DNA of 64,000 nt from Paenibacillus piri (GTDB lineage Bacteria > Bacillota > Bacilli > Paenibacillales > NBRC-103111), in the NCBI RefSeq assembly GCF_004354045.1, contig NZ_SMRT01000012.1, forward strand, positions 172,442-236,441, written 5' to 3'. Shown one piece after another: positions 53,407 through 60,466 of this stretch. The notes under the pieces were generated by a model. That model ran no database searches, was not told the DNA's origin, and was given only the letters and a program-made list of their open reading frames with translations. The stretch's first letter is position 1; every line of letters starts with the position of its first letter. Position numbers and translations under genes: made by a program.

Positions 53407-55047
53407 ATGAGCAGTCGTCGCTTTCGAAGCAAGAGGAGAACCGGCCGAAAAGGAAAATATGCGCTTGCCTTGTTGGGCGTTGGCGCTGCGGCATGTTTGT
53501 CGGTCGTCGTATTGAAGCCGGATCTGGATTGGTCCCGCATGCTGGGCATGCTGGAAAACAAGGGCACGGAAGCGGCCGAGCAGGCCGGGAAGCTTCCGGT
53601 CAAACCGCCGCGGGAAGCGGTCGAATTCCAAATGACCGATTTTATGCACGGTTGGGTAGCTTATACGGACGGGCTGCTGAAGACGGATGACGGCGGCGTT
53701 ACTTGGTACGCTGCGCCGGCTGCAGCAGCCGCACCGGAAGCCTCGGCTCCCGCAGCCGCAGGCGGAGCTTCCGGAGCAGCGACGCCTGCCGCCGGGAATT
53801 CGGCCGGCGGGACGGCACCGCCGCCGTCGGCCTCCGCGGGCGGATCTGCCGTCTCGCCCGCAGCTGTCGGCGGAGCCGCTTCATCGCCGCCAGCTGCGCC
53901 CGGCGGCTCCACGGCTGCAACCGGCTCTGCGTCCGCGTCGGGAACCTCGGCTGCCGACTCCGGCCGCGCCGCAGCGCAATCCCCCCCTCCTGCGGCGGAT
54001 TGGATAACAGGGCCGCTTCCGTCCGTGCAGCGGATTGCGGTCGACGGCAAGGAGCTCGACGTGAAAAAATCGCAGTTTATGACGGAGACGATCGGTTGGG
54101 CGCTGCTGCCGGGCGAAGCGGCTGACAGCGCCCCGCTGTGGGCGACGGTTGACGGCGGCAAAAGCTGGAGCCGGCAGGTGACGCCGGACATGCTGAACAA
54201 GATGGAGGCGGAACGTCAACGGCTGCGGAGCACGGCGATGGAAGCGGCGCTGTATGCGAGCCCGGAGGCTGCCAAAGCCTCGATTCAGTCGGATTGGACG
54301 CTGCTGCCGGAAACCGCGTCGCCGGGCGATATCGTGCTGGTGCGCCACCGTTCGCCGGGCAGCGTGGCATGGCAGGGAAAAACATACGAGCTGCAGCCGT
54401 TCGGCGCGGGCTATTTCGCCTATTTGCCGGTGCCGATGAATACGAAGGCAGGCTCCTACCCGATCGGCGGCAAGACGCTCACGATCAAGGCGAAAAAATT
54501 CGAAACGCAATATTTGCAGGTGACGAAGCAGATGGAAAGCATGAAGCAGGATACGAAGCGTATCCAGGCGGATCAGGCCAAAATCGACTTGGCCCGCAGC
54601 AAGTCCGAGCCGTCCTTCTTGTTCTCGTCTCCGTTTATTCAGCCGGTCGAAGGCATCCTGACGACCCCTTACGGACACACGCGCTACGTGAACGGCAAAT
54701 TCGACAGCAGCCATATGGCGATCGATCTCGCGGCGAAGGAAGGGACGCCGATCAAGGCGACGAACGACGGCATCGTAGCGCTGGCCGACAGTCTTTATTT
54801 GACCGGCAATTCAATTTATATCGATCACGGCATGCAGTTATTTTCGCAATACGCCCATTTATCGGAGCTGCGCGTAAAGACGGGCGACCGCGTCAAGCAG
54901 GGCGACATTATCGGCCTTGTCGGCACGACCGGTTTTTCTACCGGACCCCATCTTCATTTTACGTTCTGGGCGCATAACATTCAGGCCAACCCGAACTTAT
55001 TTTTCAATACGAATCCGTTCCAGTGGTCGCAGCCCGCGGCCCCTTAA
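53407..55047 (+). CDS. Membrane-anchored M23 peptidase with low-complexity linker
   Basis: 546 residues. A basic N-terminus and one membrane segment (about 18-36) place the rest outside the cell. Two BNR-like motifs 'TDDGGVTW' (93-100) and 'TVDGGKSW' (247-254) flank an Ala/Pro/Gly/Ser-rich linker (about 102-197). A coiled stretch (about 365-398) precedes the LytM/M23 domain. Zinc ligands: H436 and D440 in 'SSHMAID', H484 in 'QYAHLSELR', and H515-x-H517 in 'GPHLHF'. All catalytic ligands are present, so it should cleave peptidoglycan cross-links. Upstream ribosome site is weak (GAAAGGAAC). Stops 3 bases from the convergent LysR gene. Confidence 0.9.
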   Translation: MSSRRFRSKRRTGRKGKYALALLGVGAAACLSVVVLKPDLDWSRMLGMLENKGTEAAEQAGKLPVKPPREAVEFQMTDFMHGWVAYTDGLLKTDDGGVTWYAAPAAAAAPEASAPAAAGGASGAATPAAGNSAGGTAPPPSASAGGSAVSPAAVGGAASSPPAAPGGSTAATGSASASGTSAADSGRAAAQSPPPAADWITGPLPSVQRIAVDGKELDVKKSQFMTETIGWALLPGEAADSAPLWATVDGGKSWSRQVTPDMLNKMEAERQRLRSTAMEAALYASPEAAKASIQSDWTLLPETASPGDIVLVRHRSPGSVAWQGKTYELQPFGAGYFAYLPVPMNTKAGSYPIGGKTLTIKAKKFETQYLQVTKQMESMKQDTKRIQADQAKIDLARSKSEPSFLFSSPFIQPVEGILTTPYGHTRYVNGKFDSSHMAIDLAAKEGTPIKATNDGIVALADSLYLTGNSIYIDHGMQLFSQYAHLSELRVKTGDRVKQGDIIGLVGTTGFSTGPHLHFTFWAHNIQANPNLFFNTNPFQWSQPAAP

Positions 55048-55050
55048 TCG

Positions 55051-55977
55051 TCAATCCTGCGTTTCCGGATCGTCCGTATCCGCCGGGTGGAAGGGCTCCA
55101 TCGCTTTCTCGAAATGGCGCATGAACAAGTAGTCCAGGCTGTTCAGCTCTTCCTCCCGGTACATCAGGAAAATCTGATTGAGCGGAAACGGGTTTTGCTC
55201 GATCGGAATCGCGGCCATTTCCCCGCTCGCCACCTCCGTCTGCATATACAGCGGACACGAAAGAAAAATCCCCATCGTACTTTTGATCCAATATTTAATC
55301 AGCTGCAAATTGTTCGTTTCATAATGCGGATCATAGAGCATATTCAAATCGTTAAACGTCAGGTCGAGCTTTTTTCTGTACATGCTGTCCGCTTCGTACA
55401 AAATAAGCCGCTCCTTCAACACATCCCGCAGGCTTAGAGAAGTACGGCCCGCATACGGATGCTCCTTCGATACGACCGCATACAAGGGACTCGCATACAG
55501 AAGCCGGAACGTAATGCCCGGTTCGTTAGCCGTGTAGCGGGTAATGCCGATTTGAAAATGTTTGCTTTTAATCATTTTGATCTGTTCCTGGGTTGAATAG
55601 CAGTGCACCTGCAGCGCAATGTTCGGGTACAATTCGACGAAGCTTTCCAATATCGGAGGCAGGACGGTGCCGGCAAACGAATTGTTGCAGCCGAACGACA
55701 GCTTGCCGGTCAGGCCCTGCTTCAAATGCTCGACGGCTTCGCGGCCCTGATCGAGCGAGGTTAGCGCATTCAGCGCAAAGGGCAGAAAGGCGCTGCCTTC
55801 CTCCGACAGCCGCACCGTGCCGTTGGCGCGGATCAGCAGCGGCTTGCCGAGCTCCCGCTCCAGCTGCTTGATCCGGTGGGAGACGGTGGGCTGGGGCAAA
55901 AACAGTTTTTCCGCCGCTTTGGATATGCTGCCCGAACGATAGATGGTAACGAAGGTCAATATTTGATCGAAAGTCAT
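55051..55977 (-). CDS. LysR-family transcriptional regulator
   Basis: 308 residues. N-terminal helix-turn-helix: 'GSISKAAEKLFLPQPTVSHR' and 'IKQLERELGKPLLIRANGTV'. The effector domain follows with 'LSFGCNNSFAGTVLPPILES' and 'ANEPGITFRLLYASPLYAVV'. Divergent to an MFS transporter, with a palindrome in the shared promoter, so it probably controls that gene and itself. No strong ribosome site was seen before the ATG. Confidence 0.92.
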   Translation of the reverse strand: MTFDQILTFVTIYRSGSISKAAEKLFLPQPTVSHRIKQLERELGKPLLIRANGTVRLSEEGSAFLPFALNALTSLDQGREAVEHLKQGLTGKLSFGCNNSFAGTVLPPILESFVELYPNIALQVHCYSTQEQIKMIKSKHFQIGITRYTANEPGITFRLLYASPLYAVVSKEHPYAGRTSLSLRDVLKERLILYEADSMYRKKLDLTFNDLNMLYDPHYETNNLQLIKYWIKSTMGIFLSCPLYMQTEVASGEMAAIPIEQNPFPLNQIFLMYREEELNSLDYLFMRHFEKAMEPFHPADTDDPETQD

Positions 55978-56047
55978 AAAGCACCGCCATTTCCCGGTAA
56001 ATATGCAAAATGTATGAAGGGATGCGCAGCCTTGGCTGCGGCCAGTG

Positions 56048-56064
56048 TATTCATAAAATGAATA
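56048..56064. promoter_or_regulatory. Palindrome in the LysR/MFS intergenic region
   Basis: TATTCAT-AAA-ATGAATA is a perfect 17-bp palindrome, 71 bases before the LysR start on the minus strand and 140 before the MFS start. It is a good candidate operator for the LysR protein. Confidence 0.45.
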
Positions 56065-56203
56065 AGGTCATTCAATTTCGATTATTTACTTGTTTACACA
56101 ATCTTCATACTATAGAGTGGAGTGATACCGCTACTTTGTAGGATAAACCTATGAGTTCACCAATACAAGAGATAGATGACAAGACAAAGAAAGGTGACCT
56201 GAT

Positions 56204-57463
56204 ATGAATACGGAAAAAGCGGTGCGGGCGATCGGAATATACGGCGGCGGCATTTTTTTCGGGGTCATGTCGGTGGCACAACCGTTTTTCACGTTGTACG
56301 CCGACGCTTTGGGGGCTTCAACGGCTTTAATCGGATTCATCGTGACGTTAAGATCGCTGCTGCCTATGTTTATTGCAATGCCGATCGGGCAAATGATCGA
56401 TACGCTCGGTCCGATGCAGATGACGAAGATCGGCTGCCTCCTGCTCATGGCTTCGCTGGCCATGATGTCCTGGAGCACGACGCTGACCGTGCTGGGCCTG
56501 TCCCAGGTGCTATTGGGCGCAAGCATGATTATTATGGCGTCTTCGCTGCAGGTTTTGGCCTCGGAGGGCGAGCAGGACAGGGAGAAGCGCAACAAAAATA
56601 TTAACCGGTTTTCCATGTGGAACTCGGTAGGCAATATGGCCGGACCGCTGCTCGGTGGACTGGTCGTCTCTTATTTCGGCTCCTCGCTGTGGAGCTACCG
56701 GTCTGCTTTTATCGCCTCCTTCATCACTTGCACGATATGCTTTGTTCTCGTCTCGCTCGTAAAAACCAAGGATGGCCCCGGCAAGCTGACCCGGACGAGA
56801 GAGCTGTTCCAGCCCAAGGAAATGCTGAACAGCTACATCAGCGGCATTCATTTGACCCGCAACCGGAGCGTTCAATTCGGGCTTGTAGGGACGTTTCTGA
56901 TCATGTTCATCCAGGCGCTGTACGGAAGCTTCATTCCGCTATATTTGAACGGGAACGGCTATTCGGCATTCGTCATATCGATGGTCGTTTCGCTGATCGG
57001 CTTGTCCGGGTTCGTTTCGCGGTTTTTGCTCGGGCAGTTTATGAGGCGAACGACGCTGGAGCATATTTTGATCTATGCCGGTTGTATAGCGTCCTTGTGC
57101 CTGATTCTGATACCACTCGTTTCCTTTCATCTGATCGGCATTATCATCATTACGTTTCTGCTCGGCAGCGCAATCGGCATGAATTTGCCGGTGACCGTCA
57201 TGATTATGGTCGACGATACGAAGGAATCGGAGCGGGGTAAAGTCATGGGACTGCGTCTGCTGACGAACCGGTTGTCGCAGATGACGGCTCCGGCCATGTT
57301 CGGCCTGCTGGGCCAGGCATTCGGTCTGACCGCGGCCTTCTATACCGGCGGCGGCGTACTGCTTGCCACGATGCTGGGCTTTGCCGTGTACAGCTCGAAC
57401 CGGCTCCCGCCGGTCAAGCACGATGAAGCGGCCGCCGCTTCGGGCGAGCAGCCGCACCATTAA
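56204..57463 (+). CDS. MFS transporter
   Basis: 419 residues and twelve membrane segments, ribosome site GAAAGGTGA. Helix 1 and loops: 'GGIFFGVMSVAQPFFTLYAD', 'PIGQMIDTLGPMQMTKIGCL', and 'NRFSMWNSVGNMAGPLLGGL' in helix 5. The C-terminal tail is polar and Ala/His-rich. The divergent LysR gene is the presumed regulator. Substrate is not recognisable; the overall form suits a multidrug- or metabolite-efflux transporter. Confidence 0.88.
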   Translation: MNTEKAVRAIGIYGGGIFFGVMSVAQPFFTLYADALGASTALIGFIVTLRSLLPMFIAMPIGQMIDTLGPMQMTKIGCLLLMASLAMMSWSTTLTVLGLSQVLLGASMIIMASSLQVLASEGEQDREKRNKNINRFSMWNSVGNMAGPLLGGLVVSYFGSSLWSYRSAFIASFITCTICFVLVSLVKTKDGPGKLTRTRELFQPKEMLNSYISGIHLTRNRSVQFGLVGTFLIMFIQALYGSFIPLYLNGNGYSAFVISMVVSLIGLSGFVSRFLLGQFMRRTTLEHILIYAGCIASLCLILIPLVSFHLIGIIIITFLLGSAIGMNLPVTVMIMVDDTKESERGKVMGLRLLTNRLSQMTAPAMFGLLGQAFGLTAAFYTGGGVLLATMLGFAVYSSNRLPPVKHDEAAAASGEQPHH

Positions 57464-57565
57464 GCGAAGCGTGAAATCGCTGGCGCATTTTCCGCTTGTC
57501 TGCGGTTAGATTTTTTTTCCTGCGGGTAATGATTACCATCATGAAGGAAAAGGAGCTGTTGCAGA

Positions 57566-57763
57566 ATGTACAGTACCGTATTCAGGAGCAGGTGGAAGCG
57601 AGTGAAAAGCAAAGCGAAGGAGCAGTGGGGGACCGACATCGTCGTCTTTGACGACATGGATCTGTACGGAGGCAGCCCGGAGCGGCGTCCGGGCAAGTTC
57701 CACAAGCGGTATTCCAGAGAAGCCGTCGAGCGAGATTACAAGGAATGGTATTCCCATCATTAA
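57566..57763 (+). CDS. Small basic hypothetical protein (65 aa)
   Basis: 65 residues; AAAAGGAG lies about 10 nt before the ATG. Rich in Arg, Lys and aromatic residues: 'SRWKRVKSKAKEQWG', 'FDDMDLYGGSPERRPGKFHK' and 'ERDYKEWYSHH'. No membrane segment. No family is recognised. Codon pattern and ribosome site support expression. Confidence 0.55.
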   Translation: MYSTVFRSRWKRVKSKAKEQWGTDIVVFDDMDLYGGSPERRPGKFHKRYSREAVERDYKEWYSHH

Positions 57764-57970
57764 AAGGTACGCACCCAATAATGCGCTGACCGAATACGAC
57801 AACGACGATGCTGTTGACCGAAATGACAATGAATCGGATATGCGCCGTCGTACGCAGACAACCTCCCGCGCCAAGATGTCTTGGTCAGGGAGGCTGTTTG
57901 CGTTCGTGCCGGTCGATATGCCGCTTAAGACGCCTGGAGTGAAGCCAAGGTCTATAAGCAGTAACTTCAC
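57764..57970. other. Non-coding stretch with a compound hairpin
   Basis: CCTCCC-gcg-CCAAGA/TCTTGG-tca-GGGAGG forms a stepped hairpin near 57869-57900. GTGAAG...CTTCAC brackets a second loop near 57937-57971. No ribosome site, and no protein similarity was seen in any frame. It may be a terminator region for the two convergent genes or a degraded gene. Confidence 0.35.
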
Positions 57971-59698
57971 TTAATTAAACTGCATTGTATACAGCTTTTC
58001 ATAAATCCCTTTTTTCTCCAATAGCTTTGCATGCGTACCTTCCTCTGCAATCCCTTTTTCCGAAAGCACAATAATCCTGTCTGCATTTTTGATGGTGGAC
58101 AGCCTGTGCGCGATGACAAACGTAGTCCGGTTCCGAGCCAGCTTTTCAAAGCTTTCCTGCACCACGCTTTCGCTCTCATTGTCCAGGGCGGAAGTGGCTT
58201 CGTCAAATATAAGGATAGAAGGGTTTTTCAAAAATACGCGCGCGATGCTTAGACGCTGCTTCTGACCGCCGGATAGCTTGACGCCGCGCTGCCCGATATT
58301 GGCGTTATAGCCGCCCGGAAGACCCATTATAAATTCATGGGCATTCGCATGCTTGGCCGCGTTGATCATTTCCTCGTCGCTGGCCCCGGGCTTCCCGTAT
58401 AATATGTTCTCTTTAATCGTACCCGAAAACAAATATACATCTTGCTGTACGATCCCGATATGATCGCGCAATGACTTTAGCTGAACGGTCTTTATATCGG
58501 TGCCGTCAATTTGAATCGTACCTTCACTGGTTTCATAAAAACGCGGAATTAAACTGCAAAGCGTCGTTTTTCCAACTCCGGATGAGCCCACAAGCGCTAT
58601 ATATTCACCGGGATTGGCCGTAATATTTATATTTCTGAACACATAATTCGATTCGCTGCCATACTGGAAGCCTACATCGACAAATTCCACCTTGCCTTTA
58701 ACCTTGCTTAACGTAGCGGCATCCTGCGCATCGGTAATGTCCGGTTCGATTGCCAAAATTTCCATAAAACGCTCAAATCCAGCCGCTCCGTTTTGAAGAT
58801 TTTGGGTAAAGTTCACCAACCTTTTCACAGGGTCGACCAAGGTGTTCAAGTAGAGCAAAAAGGTAATCAGCTCCGTCAGCTGCAGTTGGTTATAGCTTAT
58901 AAGGAGGGCGCCCACGACAACAACCGAAATATTAATAAATGAAATGAATCCGGTCAATCCATTGAAAAACAGCGCCTCAACCTTATACCCGTTTTTCCTG
59001 CTTTCCAGAAATCGACGGTTGCTTCCCTTAAATTTATCCATTTCGATCTCTTCGTTGGCAAACGATTGTACAACTCTAATCCCGGAAAGGCTGTCTTCGA
59101 TCTGCGAGTTGATGTCGGCTATGCGCTCCTTATTCTTTTTGAGGGCGTTTTTCACTTTTATGCTATAGTGATAGGCAAAAACAATCATGACAGGTAAAAT
59201 CAAAAAGATGGTTAAAGTGAGCATTCCGTTTATATTTACCAGTATAATGAACGAACCCACTATTCTCACCAATGATATAACCGTATCTTCCGGTCCATGG
59301 TGCGCAAGCTCCGATATATCGAATAAATCTGTTGTGATCCGCGACATGAGCTGGCCTGTTCGGGTATTGTCGTGATATTGAAACGAAAGCTTCTGAACGT
59401 GCCGAAACAAATCGCTTCGCATATCCGATTCTATCTTTGCCCCCATCGCATGCCCGCAATAATCCGTATAAAAATTGCTTCCGTACTCCACGACCATCAA
59501 AAATAAAAAGAGAACGATCATTTTTACAACTAACGCCAAATCGATCCCATGCTCGCTTATTGCGTTTTTCGTAATTTGATTGACCAGCATCGGATAGGCA
59601 AGTACGGCCATCGAAGCCAGTGACGCAAAGAACAAATCCGCAAACAAAACCTTTTTATAAGGCTTGTAGTAAGCCAAAAACTTTTTTAATATATCCAC
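57971..59698 (-). CDS. ABC exporter, fused membrane and ATPase domains
   Basis: 575 residues with a GTG start at 59698, 7 nt after GGAGGT. Six-helix exporter domain (about 15-310), then the ATPase: Walker A 'LVGSSGVGKTTLCSLIP', Q-loop 'IGIVQQDVYLF', signature 'GVKLSGGQKQRLSIARVFLK', Walker B 'ILIFDEATSALDNE' and the H-loop in 'FVIAHRLST'. It works as a homodimer or heterodimer. No partner gene is adjacent. It resembles the MsbA/LmrA group. Substrate could be a lipid, drug or peptide. In this genome context a peptide is possible, but nothing here proves it. Confidence 0.93.
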   Translation of the reverse strand: MDILKKFLAYYKPYKKVLFADLFFASLASMAVLAYPMLVNQITKNAISEHGIDLALVVKMIVLFLFLMVVEYGSNFYTDYCGHAMGAKIESDMRSDLFRHVQKLSFQYHDNTRTGQLMSRITTDLFDISELAHHGPEDTVISLVRIVGSFIILVNINGMLTLTIFLILPVMIVFAYHYSIKVKNALKKNKERIADINSQIEDSLSGIRVVQSFANEEIEMDKFKGSNRRFLESRKNGYKVEALFFNGLTGFISFINISVVVVGALLISYNQLQLTELITFLLYLNTLVDPVKRLVNFTQNLQNGAAGFERFMEILAIEPDITDAQDAATLSKVKGKVEFVDVGFQYGSESNYVFRNINITANPGEYIALVGSSGVGKTTLCSLIPRFYETSEGTIQIDGTDIKTVQLKSLRDHIGIVQQDVYLFSGTIKENILYGKPGASDEEMINAAKHANAHEFIMGLPGGYNANIGQRGVKLSGGQKQRLSIARVFLKNPSILIFDEATSALDNESESVVQESFEKLARNRTTFVIAHRLSTIKNADRIIVLSEKGIAEEGTHAKLLEKKGIYEKLYTMQFN

Positions 59699-59715
59699 GA
59701 AACATACCTCCAGCT

Positions 59716-59795
59716 TTAATACTTCCGTTGAGGATTATTGTGTTTTTTGCAAGAAAACGGCTTTCCGCATTCGCATATGTCATATATTTTCTCAT
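59716..59795 (-). pseudogene. Frameshifted Cys-rich mini-protein upstream of the ABC exporter
   Basis: The ATG at 59795 (after ATGGAGTGATAATC) reads MRK in frame 1. From there the +1 frame gives 'YDICECGKPFSCKKHNNPQR', ending KY and a stop at 59716. One extra A in the GAAAAT run would restore a 26-residue peptide with Cys-x-Cys and Cys-x3-His groups, like a small zinc-binding peptide. It is either a decayed gene or a sequence error. Confidence 0.45.
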
Positions 59796-59957
59796 GATTA
59801 TCACTCCATTCATTTTATATTTTCATGGTAGCATCCCGATACCAAGCAGGCAATTTAACATTTCATTATAATCATTTCTTATTATTGACAGCATGAAGAT
59901 TGCCGTTTCTATCGTATAAATGACCGTTTTAACACGATATCATGCCGAATTGTGTAA

Positions 59958-60155
59958 ACAACGGCAAGAATTACATCCAGCGAGTCGTTAAGACCACTGC
60001 AGGTAGGCTTGCTTTATTTTGTCAGCGCAGAGGGCCCGAACTACCATCTTTTGATGGCTGCGGCAAGCTTTACGACTGCACCGATCGTGCTATTGTACTT
60101 GTTTGCCCAGAGCTGGTTCCACCAAGGCATTACATCATCGGGACTCAAGGGATAA
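59958..60155 (+). pseudogene. Remnant of a CUT1 permease (C-terminal 65 residues)
   Basis: After a stop at 59955-59957 the frame reads a clean permease tail: 'SLRPLQVGLLYFVSAEGPNY', then 'HLLMAAASFTTAPIVLLYLF' and 'AQSWFHQGITSSGLKG', with a stop at 60155. The pattern of the last two membrane segments and the closing G-x-x-x-x-G-L-K-G match MalG-type permeases in this window. No start, no ribosome site and no EAA loop are present. It is the trace of a deleted fifth importer. A hairpin terminator follows. Confidence 0.7.
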
Positions 60156-60224
60156 CAAGGAGCGGGACGAGGACATTTACTTGATAGGCTGGAGGAACTG
60201 GAAATGAATTGGCTGCAAAATATT

Positions 60225-60267
60225 AGGGTTGGGCAGAGAATATCATTGTCTCTGTCCAGCCCTTATT
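60225..60267 (+). terminator. Terminator after the permease remnant
   Basis: AGGGTTGGGCAGAGA pairs with TCTCTGTCCAGCCCT (two G-U pairs) around a 9-nt loop, followed by TATTT. It separates the remnant from the promoter of the next operon. The gap 59699-60466 otherwise holds only the two remnants and that promoter. Confidence 0.65.
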
Positions 60268-60315
60268 TGATGCGGGCCAATCGTTGTGAAAAATTAAATT
60301 TTGCAAACCTTGTAT

Positions 60316-60359
60316 GATACATATTGTATTATTTGTTGCATGATGATACAATTTGTCTC
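60316..60359 (+). promoter_or_regulatory. Two operators embedded in the promoter of the 913-aa protein operon
   Basis: GATACATATTGTATT (60316-60330) and GATACAATTTGTCTC (60345-60359) are GATACA-N3-TGTATC palindromes, the second with mismatches, 29 bp apart centre to centre. The first ends in TTGTAT (-35, 60324-60329); after a 17-bp spacer, TACAAT (60347-60352) lies inside the second. The -35/-10 pair is thus framed by the two sites. A 16-nt stretch is identical to that upstream of peptide gene 1. Confidence 0.6.
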
Positions 60360-60466
60360 ATGAATTACAAGAATGATGCCATTTTGGAGAAAGGGTGAGG
60401 TATCCGACCATTCTCATGGATTCGAATTGCAGCTGCTTGGATTCCAATTTTTAAGGAGGAGCACGC

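Noticed and set aside
57539..57970. A 143-codon minus-strand frame
   Set aside because: It overlaps the better supported small gene 57566-57763, has low-complexity Ser/Leu composition and no ribosome site.
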